The position numbers and the translations under genes are program-made. The notes under the pieces are model-generated. The model did no database searches. It was not told where the DNA came from and was given only the letters and a program-made list of their open reading frames with translations. A stretch of DNA of 64,000 nucleotides. It comes from Paenibacillus sp. FSL K6-0276 (GTDB lineage Bacteria > Bacillota > Bacilli > Paenibacillales > Paenibacillaceae). Position 1 is the stretch's first letter. Each line of letters begins with the position of its first letter. Location: NCBI RefSeq assembly GCF_037977235.1, contig NZ_CP150276.1, forward strand, positions 5,766,001-5,830,000, in the 5' to 3' direction. Shown one piece after another: positions 1 to 8,001 of this stretch.

Positions 1-785
1 ATACCGTTCAGTGTCCAGAGAAAACCATAGGTTTTCTTAGGCCAACCTTCAGAAATAATGAATGGGGATACCCCAGTATTCCAGATAGAGTTCCCTAACA
101 GCAGGAACATGGAGGCAATCCCCATATAAAGATAAATCCGTGTATGTCCCATTAGCTTCCATGTGGATTGTTTCTCAGGTCCAGTCTTCTGCTGTTCTAC
201 AACCTCATGTGAAGGACCTCCACCGATTTTCTTGAGATAAACAAAAAAGAATCCCGCAAATACTGCGGATGTCACGCCGTTCATCACAAAGCTGAGCATA
301 TAAGAAATATCAGCCAGAAAACCACTTAACGCCGTACCTAATGCTACACCAATATTATTGGCGACATAAATAACATTAAACAGCTCTCCGCGCTGCTTCG
401 TGAAGCGAAAGCCGATAAACGCCTGAATCGCAGGTAATGACAGTGAATTAAAAAGCCCTACCAGTCCCATTGCGACCATAAACAACATCCAGTTGTTACT
501 TGCTGCCGGCAAAGTGAACAGTGCAAGTGCATTCATGGCCAGCGATCCGACAATCAGCCGGTTTACGCCTACCTTATGATAGAGTGAGCCCCCGAGTAGT
601 TGACCCACGATCCCGCCAACCGATTGAATAAGAATCACTAGTCCAGCATCCGACATGCTGCGTCCAAGCTCATCAAAAACATACATCGTAACAAGTGGCC
701 ACATCAGTGCACTACCCGTTGCGTTAATAAGGCTGGCGATTAAAAATATTTTAACTTCTTTAGGATAATTCTGTAAGAACTTCAT
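1..785 (-). CDS. MFS transporter, N-terminal part (runs off left edge)
   Basis: The minus strand is open from an ATG at 785 to the window edge, about 261 codons. The translation begins MKFLQNYPKEVKIFLIAS and holds seven to eight hydrophobic helices separated by short charged loops. A basic MFS loop-2/3-like segment (ELGRSMSDAGLVILIQS...GGSLYHKVG) lies near residues 40-70. It should be an inner-membrane major facilitator, probably a drug or metabolite exporter; the substrate cannot be read from the sequence. The C-terminal half lies outside the window. The gene stands apart from the redox genes that follow, separated by a pseudogene. Confidence 0.85.
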   Translation of the reverse strand, partial: MKFLQNYPKEVKIFLIASLINATGSALMWPLVTMYVFDELGRSMSDAGLVILIQSVGGIVGQLLGGSLYHKVGVNRLIVGSLAMNALALFTLPAASNNWMLFMVAMGLVGLFNSLSLPAIQAFIGFRFTKQRGELFNVIYVANNIGVALGTALSGFLADISYMLSFVMNGVTSAVFAGFFFVYLKKIGGGPSHEVVEQQKTGPEKQSTWKLMGHTRIYLYMGIASMFLLLGNSIWNTGVSPFIISEGWPKKTYGFLWTLNG

Positions 786-907
786 TAATAGTATACATCC
801 CCTGTAATATATGTGTCATTATTCCATCCAGCATCGTCCCAAAACAGGGTTCGGAGCAAGCAGACACATTGACGTTTTATCGTGATAAAGTCACTATACT
901 CTACCTC

Positions 908-1190
908 TTATTTAAGCCTAACTTCTACCGTAGCTGAAAAAAAGTGGCTCCGTTCCCCATGTCACTGAGTCGAGTCGGTCCGGAGTAAGCACATTCACTC
1001 GTTGTCGCTTCCTTTTACCCTCCCACCATAGTCCCTGACTAATAACGGTGCCTGGCAGCATCTTGTCCGTCACCTTCGCTGTAAGATCTATAGTACCACG
1101 GGCGTTAAATACGATAACCTCATCTCCGTCACTGATCCCTCGAGCTAATGCATCCTTCGAATGAATCTGCAAGGTCGGCCCCTTCTCCAG
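908..1190 (-). pseudogene. Relic of a molybdopterin oxidoreductase (C-terminal dinucleotide-binding domain)
   Basis: The minus strand encodes LEKGPTLQIHSKDALARG followed by a DGDEVIVFN segment, typical of the C-terminal molybdopterin-dinucleotide-binding domain of formate dehydrogenase or nitrate reductase type enzymes. Only about 90 codons remain. An in-frame TAG lies just upstream of LEKG. Near the 3' end, a run of seven T (coding strand) marks a probable frameshift: one frame stops after SYGRS, while the neighbouring frame continues FSATVEVRLK and then stops, which looks like the original C-terminus. A 9-bp inverted repeat (1181-1189 with 1211-1219) sits at the point where homology ends. 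The family call is from recognisable motifs; the exact enzyme cannot be decided. Confidence 0.7.
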
Positions 1191-1310
1191 CTACTGATGT
1201 TTCTCTACATTGGAGAAGGTGGTTCACGTCCGCAGTCCTCCCCTTGTTCCTACTATCTATTTATATTTTATAGTTGCCGCTGTCGTCCGTAAAGCAGACT
1301 AAACAAAAAG

Positions 1311-1402
1311 AAACGACGTTGTCGCCCTTTAAAGATGACAACCTTTTCTCGTAGAAATATACGGATGATGTATTGTGTGAAACTCATACTCTATTATATT
1401 TC
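1311..1402 (+). repeat. 92-bp structured repeat, copy A (most diverged)
   Basis: This is the most diverged of three copies (others at 47156-47246 and 52646-52737), all in the same orientation. It contains two potential hairpins: an upstream one around GTTGTC/GACAAC and a downstream one in which an AAATATA arm faces TATATTT, enclosing a GTATT...CATAC pair. It lies in the non-coding gap between the molybdopterin relic and the formate/nitrite channel gene, and no ORF overlaps it convincingly. Confidence 0.6.
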
Positions 1403-1465
1403 AAAAATTAAGTGATTCGTTATTAAAAAGTCGGGGTAATAGAGCCTAGAAACACTCCCCCTTCT

Positions 1466-1524
1466 AAAATTCGCCGTGCGTCCGATTTCGTTCCCCCGAG
1501 CTCGGATACATCACGGCGAATTTT
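1466..1524 (+). terminator. Long hairpin with T-rich tail, plus-strand orientation
   Basis: A 13-bp stem (AAAATTCGCCGTG with CACGGCGAATTTT) encloses a smaller TCCGA/TCGGA stem and is followed on the plus strand by TTTTGTTTTG. No plus-strand gene precedes it, so it may terminate a non-coding transcript that includes repeat copy A, or it may be a remnant of a lost gene. Confidence 0.5.
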
Positions 1525-1540
1525 GTTTTGTCTATACAGC

Positions 1541-1573
1541 AAAAAGCACCCCTCGAATATACAAAGGAGTGCT
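1541..1573 (-). terminator. Terminator of the formate/nitrite channel gene
   Basis: On the minus strand, AGCACTCCT pairs with AGGGGTGCT and is followed by TTTTTG, 13 bases after the stop codon of the channel gene. Confidence 0.8.
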
Positions 1574-1585
1574 CTATAAGATAGG

Positions 1586-2413
1586 TTAGGCGTGTTTCTT
1601 CACACCGCTACCGGACATGCTGTTCACGGATTGAATAGCCGCAGGTTCTTTACGCAAGTAAGCCATCCAATACGCTGCCGCAACAAATATCGCACCGCCC
1701 GTCAGATTGCCTAGCCATACCGGAACAAAGTTGCTAAAGTACTGTCCCCATGAAAAATACCCTTCAAAAATAGCAGCCGGAATTAAGAACATGTTGGCTA
1801 CAACGTGCTGGAAGCCGATAGCTACAAAAGCCATTGTTGGGAACCAGATACCGAGGATTTTGCCACTGAAGTTATCTGCTCCATAGCAGAGCCATACCGC
1901 CAGAGCTACGAGCCAGTTACAACCGATACCGGAAACAAATGCCGGCAAGAAGCCAGCCTCAAGCTTATGTCCAGCCATTTCCACTACTTTTTCCAAATAC
2001 ACACCGTCTGCGGTTAAACCTACTACGTGACCGAAAAAGTAAGCTACAAACAAGGCTCCCGCTAGATTGCTGAGCGTAATCAATACGAGATTCTTGACGA
2101 CTTCCCAGAAAGAAATCTTCTTTGCCATAAAAGCGAGCGGCACGGCCATCATATTGCCTGTCAGTAGTTCTCCACCTGCAAGCAGTACTAGAATCAATCC
2201 AACAGGGAAGACTGCTGCCCCAATAAAGTTAGCAATAGATCCCCATTCTTGCGGTGCGCCAGCAATGACACGAATATCCAGTAAAAATCCGAGCGCAATA
2301 AACGCTCCTCCCAGAAAACCCAGAATAAGTACGGTGCTTAAAGGATTGTGCGCCTTTTTTATGCCGTTCTCGACCGTAACTGCGGCAATCTGCTGCGGTT
2401 TATTATAAGCCAT
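1586..2413 (-). CDS. Formate/nitrite transporter (FNT family) channel
   Basis: A 275-residue integral membrane protein of the FocA/NirC family, which forms pentameric channels for formate, nitrite or related monovalent acids. The sequence shows six hydrophobic helices and FNT hallmarks: LGFLGGAFIALGF in helix 1, the GGELLTGN segment near residue 90, and GCNWLVALAVW near residue 170. I prefer the ATG at 2413 because AAGGGGAT lies eight bases upstream; an upstream ATG at 2431 would bury that site. Length fits the family (about 260-285). It follows a redox-type operator at -41.5 and neighbours an NADH oxidase and formate-tetrahydrofolate ligase, which suggests formate handling during oxygen limitation (inference). 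Formate versus nitrite specificity cannot be settled here. Confidence 0.92.
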   Translation of the reverse strand: MAYNKPQQIAAVTVENGIKKAHNPLSTVLILGFLGGAFIALGFLLDIRVIAGAPQEWGSIANFIGAAVFPVGLILVLLAGGELLTGNMMAVPLAFMAKKISFWEVVKNLVLITLSNLAGALFVAYFFGHVVGLTADGVYLEKVVEMAGHKLEAGFLPAFVSGIGCNWLVALAVWLCYGADNFSGKILGIWFPTMAFVAIGFQHVVANMFLIPAAIFEGYFSWGQYFSNFVPVWLGNLTGGAIFVAAAYWMAYLRKEPAAIQSVNSMSGSGVKKHA

Positions 2414-2462
2414 GATTCCTATCCCCTTCATCTATTTACTTAAAATTTTTTCCTTTATGACC

Positions 2463-2505
2463 ATTGTAGCGTGTCACAAAACACATTAACGTGACAATTA
2501 TCACT
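2463..2505 (-). promoter_or_regulatory. Promoter with Fnr/Rex-like operator upstream of the FNT gene
   Basis: CGTGA-CAATTA-TCACT at 2490-2505 matches TGTGA-N6-TCACA in nine of ten fixed positions, counting the T/A end as degenerate. A TACAAT hexamer reads on the minus strand at 2468-2463. If that is the -10 box, the start site is about 2456 and the operator is centred at -41.5, the classical class II activator position used by Fnr in Bacillus. Rex binds a similar sequence (TTGTGA-W6-TCACAA) and controls an FNT gene in B. subtilis, so repression by Rex is the competing reading. Confidence 0.6.
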
Positions 2506-2634
2506 TAATGAAAAACTAAGTGAAAGTTTTCACTGACATGTCAAATTTAGCATGACGCATACATAATTACAATTGTCAAAATAGGTTCCAAATTATTTTA
2601 AAGGTAAATAGTACCACTTTTTCGACCGCAAAAA

Positions 2635-2660
2635 AACCGAAGCCATAAATGGCCCCGGTT
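2635..2660 (-). terminator. Terminator of the NADH oxidase gene
   Basis: On the minus strand AACCG...CGGTT with an inner GCCAT/ATGGC pairing is followed by a seven-T run. It lies about 30 bases after the stop codon. Confidence 0.8.
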
Positions 2661-2690
2661 CATCCGACGGATTGTTCTTATGCAATTACG

Positions 2691-4055
2691 TTAAACGGTT
2701 ACAGCCTCTTTACTTGGTACTGTAGTCGGCAGCGCTTGAAGACCTACTGTATTCAGGAAGTTCCAAGGCTTGTTGTAATGAGGTTGGAAGAAGAAATCGA
2801 TGAAGGCAAGCTGGTCGATCGTCATTTTATTTTGAATACATACAGACACTGTGTTAATCGATTGCGTCAGATCCATTTTGGACATGATTTGCGCTCCGAG
2901 AATGCGGCGTGTGACGCGATCAAATACTACTTTTAGTTGAACCTGCTCGAAGGTTGGCATGAATTCTGGACGGTAGTTGTCAATAATCATGGTGGTCTCT
3001 ACATCCATTCCCTCAGCTTTAGCCCCTTCTTCTGTAAGACCTGTTGCTGCGATATTGTCTTCATAAATCTTAATGCCAGAAGTCCCTTGAGTACCCATAT
3101 AAGGAATCGTCTCTGTCACCAAGTTACGTGCGACCAAGGTGCCCATCCGTACTGCATTGGTTGCCAGTGGAATATAAGCGTGCTTACCTGTAGGGTTGTA
3201 ATGAATCGCGCAGCTATCACCAGCGGCATACACATCTGGGCAACTAGTCTGCATATAGTCATTGACCAGAATTGCGCCATTAGGCAGCATATCCACTTGA
3301 CCTTTCAAGAGTTCTGTATTCGGACGGAAGCCGATACAGAGAATGACCAGATCCGTCTCATGTTCCCCTTCGCTTGTAATAACCTTGGTAACTTTACCGC
3401 CTTCGCCAGCAAAAGAACTGACCTTCTCATTTAGTGCTAATTTAATTCCATGATCCTTAAAGGATTGTTCTATTGGTGCAGTGAACTCTGGGTCCAGATA
3501 TTTATTCAGAATACGATCCTCACCATCGATCAGCGTAACCTGCTTCCCGTTCATTTGGAAAGCTTCCACCAACTCAACACCGATATAACCAGCGCCTACG
3601 ACTGTGATTTTGTTCGCTTGTTTTGCTTTTTCTATAATGGTATTGGAATGGTCATAGTTCTTGGAGAGTAAGATCCCATCCAGTTCAAGCCCTTCGAGCT
3701 TCGGCACAATCGGCCATGAACCCGTAGTCATAATCAGCTTATCGTAGGTATCGGCGAACTCCTGTCCAGTTGCCAAATTGCGAATGCGCAGCGTTTTGGA
3801 CTTCGTATCCACTGCGGTCACTTCATGACGCATGTTGGTCTTTACACCAAGCTCTGCAAGTTTCTCTGGGGAGGAATAGAACAGCCCCTGTGGATCTTTG
3901 ACTACTCCACCTACGTATAAAGCAATCCCGCAGGATAAAAAGGAAATATTATCATTACGCTCATACACTGTAATCTCGGCTTCCGGGTAAAGTTGAGCAG
4001 TATTTACAATTGCGGCAGTTCCAGCATGGGTACATCCAATGACAGCTACTTTCAT
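2691..4055 (-). CDS. nox: NADH oxidase, water-forming type (flavin disulfide reductase family)
   Basis: A 454-residue flavoprotein of the NADH oxidase / NADH peroxidase / CoA-disulfide reductase family. An N-terminal FAD-binding motif (KVAVIGCTHAGTAA), the single redox cysteine in FLSCGIAL (Cys42), a second dinucleotide fold (VVGAGYIGVELVEAF) near residue 155 and the FAD-binding YAAGDSC segment near 290 are visible. The lone Cys42 is the sulfenic-acid residue of Nox/Npx enzymes. The start is the ATG at 4055, preceded by AAGGAGGAAG; the longer reading frame to 4136 has no ribosome site. It would reoxidise NADH with oxygen. Two TGTGA-N6-TCAC(A/T) operators upstream suggest control by oxygen or NADH level. 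A CoA-disulfide reductase role is less likely but not excluded. Confidence 0.88.
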   Translation of the reverse strand: MKVAVIGCTHAGTAAIVNTAQLYPEAEITVYERNDNISFLSCGIALYVGGVVKDPQGLFYSSPEKLAELGVKTNMRHEVTAVDTKSKTLRIRNLATGQEFADTYDKLIMTTGSWPIVPKLEGLELDGILLSKNYDHSNTIIEKAKQANKITVVGAGYIGVELVEAFQMNGKQVTLIDGEDRILNKYLDPEFTAPIEQSFKDHGIKLALNEKVSSFAGEGGKVTKVITSEGEHETDLVILCIGFRPNTELLKGQVDMLPNGAILVNDYMQTSCPDVYAAGDSCAIHYNPTGKHAYIPLATNAVRMGTLVARNLVTETIPYMGTQGTSGIKIYEDNIAATGLTEEGAKAEGMDVETTMIIDNYRPEFMPTFEQVQLKVVFDRVTRRILGAQIMSKMDLTQSINTVSVCIQNKMTIDQLAFIDFFFQPHYNKPWNFLNTVGLQALPTTVPSKEAVTV

Positions 4056-4115
4056 CTTTTCTTCCTCCTTCAAATTGACAACCTGGTTATATATTCTGAC
4101 TTGCTTGACCGACCA

Positions 4116-4194
4116 ATCATAAAATCTGATCAACATTGGGTTAATTGTGATTTATTTCACTTTATAAACTGATTATATTGTGATATTTATCACA
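4116..4194 (-). promoter_or_regulatory. Two redox operators upstream of nox
   Basis: TGTGA-TTTATT-TCACT (4146-4161) and TGTGA-TATTTA-TCACA (4179-4194) are centred 33 bp apart, about three helical turns. Both match the Fnr consensus TGTGA-N6-TCACA and nearly match the Rex consensus TTGTGA-W6-TCACAA (the first in 16 and the second in 17 of 18 positions). A TATGAT -10-like hexamer reads at 4121-4116, which would place the proximal box near -44. The rest of the gap to 4375 holds no recognisable gene. Confidence 0.65.
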
Positions 4195-4375
4195 TTACAA
4201 GTCTTTTCCGTCTATATCCTCAGATTGTTCACAATTTTAATTATTTTTTCGTCACCGCTGCCGGGTGCGACCTCGTTAGCTTTGCCATGTAGGTAGGACA
4301 TTATGTTCTGACCCCGCAGGAATCAACAGGAATAAGAAGAACCGGTTGTCGTAAAAATAAAAGGAGTTATGTAGC

Positions 4376-4414
4376 AAAAACAGGCTTCTCCCTAATCCAA
4401 CAGGGAGAAGCCTG
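4376..4414 (-). terminator. Terminator of fhs
   Basis: A 13-bp perfect stem (CAGGCTTCTCCCT with AGGGAGAAGCCTG) is followed on the minus strand by five T, 15 bases after the fhs stop codon. Confidence 0.85.
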
Positions 4415-4428
4415 ATCATAAATTGAAT

Positions 4429-6063
4429 TTACACCAAACCGTGAATCTCGCCATCCTCATCCAGCCATAGTGCCTCAGCGGCTGGTTTAGCCGGCAGCCC
4501 TGGCATCGTAACGATATTGCCCGTGATAACTACAGCAAACCCTGCACCGAGCGAAAGCGTGATATCACGTATGCCTACGGTGAACCCTTCAGGAGCGCCA
4601 AGCAATCTAGGTTGGTCCGAGAAGGAATATGGTGTCTTCGCCATACATACTTGAAGTTCATTCAACCCGAGCTGCTCAATAACTGCTAGGCTGCGTTTGG
4701 CCACAGGGGAAAAGTTAACCTCTGCACCACGATAAATTTCGCGCACAATCTTGGTGATTTTGGAAGAGATGTCGAGTTCGTTCTCATACAAAGGCGCAAA
4801 GCGCTCAGTGTCGCTATGGTCCAGAAGCTTCTTTAGTTCCGAAGCCAACTCTTGTCCGCCCGCGCTACCTTCTGCCCATACCTTGGATATTGCCGCAGGA
4901 ACGTTCAATCGGCGACAAGCCTCCACAACATCATTAATCTCTTCTGGGCTGTCGCCTTCAAAATGATTAATGGCAACAAGAACAGGTACCCCAAATTTGC
5001 CGAGATTCTCTACATGACGCTCCAAATTAGACAATCCAGAGCGCAGCGCCGTCCGGTTCTCAGTTTGGAGCTCATTCTTAGGTACGCCACCGTTATATTT
5101 CAAGGATTTCACCGTCACGACAAGCACTGCCGCTGAAGGAGTTAGACCGGCTTGCCGGCATTTGATATCCATGAATTTCTCTGCACCAAGATCCGCTCCG
5201 AAGCCTGCTTCCGTAACAACAACATCTCCCAGCTTGAGTGCATAACGAGTACCGATAACACTACTGCAGCCATGGGCGATATTCGCAAATGGACCGCCGT
5301 GTACAATAACAGGAGTCCCCTCCAAGGTCTGCACCAGATTAGGCTTAACCGCTTCCTTCAGCAGCGCTGTCATTGCTTCAACTGCCCCTATTTGCTCGGC
5401 CGTTACAGGCTGTCCCTCTTGGTCATATCCAATCAAAATGCGGTTCAGACGATTTTTAAGATCACTTAAATTATCACATAGGCATAACACAGCCATAATC
5501 TCAGATGCTGTCGTGATCTGAAAGCCGCTTTCCCGTACGGCTCCGTTTCCATCTCCGAGCCCTGTCACGATGCTCCGCAGACTGCGATCATTCATATCCA
5601 TTACGCGTTTCCAAACGATACGCTGTGGATCAAGACCCCGCTTATTGCCTTGGAAGATATGATTGTCAATCATTGCAGACAAGAGATTATGCGCAGAAGT
5701 TACCGCATGAATATCGCCCGTAAAGTGCAAATTAATCTCATCGGCCGGAACGATTTGCGACTTTCCTCCGCCTGTGGCACCGCCTTTCATGCCTAAGCAT
5801 GGTCCAAGGGAGGGCTCGCGTAAAGCAGCCACGGTCTTTACACCTGCTGCGTTCAGTGCTTGTGCTAGCCCTATGGTTGTCAAGGTCTTCCCTTCGCCAG
5901 CAGGGGTGGGGTTCACCGCAGTGACCAATACCAGCTTGCCATCTGGCTTGTTCTTCATATCCTCCCATAAGGACGGCGAAAGTTTACTTTTATATTTTCC
6001 GTATAGTTCCAGATGCTCTTCGCCAATTCCCGCTTGTGATGCTACCTCTGTAATTAACTTCAT
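4429..6063 (-). CDS. fhs: Formate--tetrahydrofolate ligase
   Basis: This 544-residue enzyme condenses formate with tetrahydrofolate using ATP to give 10-formyl-tetrahydrofolate in cytoplasmic one-carbon metabolism. The N10-formyl-THF synthetase P-loop TPAGEGKT is at residues 53-60, followed by the family segments PSLGPCLGMKGGATGGG and FTGDIHAVTSAHNLL. Length matches the family (about 555). The start at 6063 is chosen because AGGAGGG lies 12 bases upstream; the upstream ATG at 6108 would place that site inside the gene. It sits beside a formate/nitrite channel, so imported or internally made formate could feed it (inference). It is apparently monocistronic, with its own terminator. Confidence 0.96.
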   Translation of the reverse strand: MKLITEVASQAGIGEEHLELYGKYKSKLSPSLWEDMKNKPDGKLVLVTAVNPTPAGEGKTLTTIGLAQALNAAGVKTVAALREPSLGPCLGMKGGATGGGKSQIVPADEINLHFTGDIHAVTSAHNLLSAMIDNHIFQGNKRGLDPQRIVWKRVMDMNDRSLRSIVTGLGDGNGAVRESGFQITTASEIMAVLCLCDNLSDLKNRLNRILIGYDQEGQPVTAEQIGAVEAMTALLKEAVKPNLVQTLEGTPVIVHGGPFANIAHGCSSVIGTRYALKLGDVVVTEAGFGADLGAEKFMDIKCRQAGLTPSAAVLVVTVKSLKYNGGVPKNELQTENRTALRSGLSNLERHVENLGKFGVPVLVAINHFEGDSPEEINDVVEACRRLNVPAAISKVWAEGSAGGQELASELKKLLDHSDTERFAPLYENELDISSKITKIVREIYRGAEVNFSPVAKRSLAVIEQLGLNELQVCMAKTPYSFSDQPRLLGAPEGFTVGIRDITLSLGAGFAVVITGNIVTMPGLPAKPAAEALWLDEDGEIHGLV

Positions 6064-6313
6064 GCTTGTATAAAACCCTCCTGCCGTTATTATCCTGCTG
6101 CAATCCACTCTTTATGCATATTCTGCATGGGCATTACATTCTCTTCAAAGGATACATGGTCTCTGTAAAGCGTCAAGTATAATTTATCACAATAAAATTC
6201 AAAAGGGACTATTCCTTATTCCTATGTAAAAAAGAAAATCCCTTCGAGGCTCGGCCAAAAACCGAGGTCAAAAGGATACTTGTAAAATAACAATTCATTA
6301 GACCATAACTGGT

Positions 6314-6790
6314 TTACAGTGAGGACTCAATATGTTCTGTCATCGTTTCTGGCGATTCCTTCGGCTCAACACGAGCCACTACATTGCCACTGCGATCAAT
6401 AAGGAACTTCGTGAAATTCCAGCTAATATCGCTACTCTCTCCAGCACCAGGCTGCTGCTCTTTTAAATAATTGAAAAGAGGGCTGGCATCTGGTCCGTTC
6501 ACATCAACTTTGGCAAATACGGGAAAGGTGACTCCGTAATTAATCTGGCAGAACTCTTCAGCTTCTTCACTTGTACCCGGCTCCTGACCAGCGAATTGGT
6601 TGCAGGGGAATCCTAATACTACAAGTCCCTGATCCCCATACTGTTCGTAGAGCTTCTGGAGATCCCCATACTGCGGTGTAAGTCCACATTTGCTGGCCGT
6701 ATTGGCAATCAGCAGCACCTTACCTTCATAATCCGTAAATGAAACTTCTTTACCCGAAGGCGTAACACCGGAAAAATTGTAGATCGACAT
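6314..6790 (-). CDS. Glutathione peroxidase-type thiol peroxidase
   Basis: A 158-residue thioredoxin-fold peroxidase that reduces hydroperoxides, in bacteria usually with thioredoxin rather than glutathione. The peroxidatic cysteine is Cys35 in NTASKCGLTPQY. FPCNQFAGQEPG carries the family glutamine, and SWNFTKFL (Trp124-Asn125) completes the catalytic tetrad. The start is the ATG at 6790 with AAGGGG upstream. Its length is normal for BsaA-like proteins. It is transcribed alone; a weak hairpin near 6249-6275 (CTCGG/CCGAG, then T-rich) may end it. Confidence 0.92.
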   Translation of the reverse strand: MSIYNFSGVTPSGKEVSFTDYEGKVLLIANTASKCGLTPQYGDLQKLYEQYGDQGLVVLGFPCNQFAGQEPGTSEEAEEFCQINYGVTFPVFAKVDVNGPDASPLFNYLKEQQPGAGESSDISWNFTKFLIDRSGNVVARVEPKESPETMTEHIESSL

Positions 6791-6891
6791 CCTTATTCCC
6801 CTTCCTTCCATGTACTTAGACTACAATACGTATCTTACCCGAACTTTAATACAATGCAACTTATCGACACTTAATGTAACCACTAAGAAAG

Positions 6892-6927
6892 AAAAAAAAG
6901 CAGCCCTTTGTATTTCTTAGGACTGCT
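6892..6927 (-). terminator. Terminator of the VanY-type gene
   Basis: On the minus strand AGCAGTCC pairs with GGGCTGCT and runs into eight T. It begins 14 bases after the stop codon. Confidence 0.8.
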
Positions 6928-6940
6928 CTCTATGACTCTG

Positions 6941-7810
6941 TTATTTGGATACTGGTACAACATCATAATATTCTTCCAACGTAATCCCTTTATCCGCTAT
7001 ATAAGCAGCTATATCCTTGCCCACATAACGGATATGCCAAGGCTCATATTTATAGCCTGTAATGTCCTGCTTACCTTCTGGAAAGCGGATGATAAAACCA
7101 TATTCGGTTGCATGCTGCGCTAGCCACTCAGCTTCCTTCGTTCCACCGAAACAGCTCTCCGCAGCACATTTACCGTCACTTCCTGAGACATCGATAGCAA
7201 GCCCTGTCTGATGCTCGCTATAGCCAGGCACGGCACTGTAAGTACGGGCCAGTTCTTCTCCGTCTTTCTCAACATAACGATTATACAGCCTCGTTTGGGT
7301 CTCCTTAGAACGGTATGCCGAAACGCCAGCCAAGTAAATCCCGTCTTCCTCTGCGCCTGCGAACATTTTCTCTAATGCTTCGGCAGCTTCCTTGCGCATC
7401 ATACGCTTTTCGATTTTCTCTTTAAACGTAAACCGCACATCCGGATAGACAAGATCAGATGGTTTATAGTTATCAGGCAGTCCATACTGCTTATTCACCA
7501 TCACAGCTATACTATCAGGCGCTTTAAAAGAATTATCAGTGCTACTGCCCCCGCCATTACTGTCCGATTCGGATGGATCAGAGGGATCCGTTGAATTAGA
7601 TGGATTAGCTACCGCCGGGTCCGTTATGCCCACTTCGGTGCCATTACCGTCTGCACCAGGCTTAGCTTGAAGATTATCCTGTACATTTATATTGGACCCG
7701 CTATTGTTCGACGCAGAGGGAGAAGTTGTCGTATACTTCCCAATTCCCCAGCCAACTGCAATAACGACAATCAACAAGCTCACTAATTTCAATTTTTTAG
7801 ACATCTGCAA
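6941..7810 (-). CDS. D-alanyl-D-alanine carboxypeptidase, VanY/M15B family
   Basis: A 289-residue extracytoplasmic zinc peptidase predicted to trim D-Ala from peptidoglycan stem peptides. An uncleaved or cleaved signal anchor lies at residues 8-27, followed by a low-complexity Ser/Asn/Asp-rich linker (about 28-95) and a VanY domain. The zinc motifs are SEHQTGLAIDVSG and EPWHIRYVG. Length and architecture match membrane-anchored Bacillales VanY/LdcB proteins. The start could be TTG at 7810 (AGGAGG six bases upstream) or ATG at 7804. It does not sit with van resistance genes, so a housekeeping cell-wall role is more likely than vancomycin resistance. Confidence 0.9.
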   Translation of the reverse strand: MQMSKKLKLVSLLIVVIAVGWGIGKYTTTSPSASNNSGSNINVQDNLQAKPGADGNGTEVGITDPAVANPSNSTDPSDPSESDSNGGGSSTDNSFKAPDSIAVMVNKQYGLPDNYKPSDLVYPDVRFTFKEKIEKRMMRKEAAEALEKMFAGAEEDGIYLAGVSAYRSKETQTRLYNRYVEKDGEELARTYSAVPGYSEHQTGLAIDVSGSDGKCAAESCFGGTKEAEWLAQHATEYGFIIRFPEGKQDITGYKYEPWHIRYVGKDIAAYIADKGITLEEYYDVVPVSK

Positions 7811-7921
7811 GATCTTCCTCCTCGAAGTCGAAACACTCTATTTATCTATTAGACAAGCTTTCCTTCAAAAATGTTACACTAAGATCCTTCTTTGGACAAA
7901 TATCGCTCAAATCCATCCACA

Positions 7922-7973
7922 AAATAAAGTTACCATAGGTGATTAGCTTGTCCGCTAACTTCCCTATGGTAAC
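7922..7973 (-). terminator. Long hairpin terminator of the DEAD-box gene
   Basis: An 11-bp perfect stem (GTTACCATAGG with CCTATGGTAAC) encloses a second TTAGC/GCTAA stem and is followed on the minus strand by TTTATTTTG. Confidence 0.7.
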
Positions 7974-8001
7974 AAGTTTTAGTTATAAAATTCCACTTAC
8001 T

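Noticed and set aside
6941..7810. VanY as vancomycin resistance
   Set aside because: No vanHAX or vanRS genes are near; the protein fits a housekeeping carboxypeptidase.
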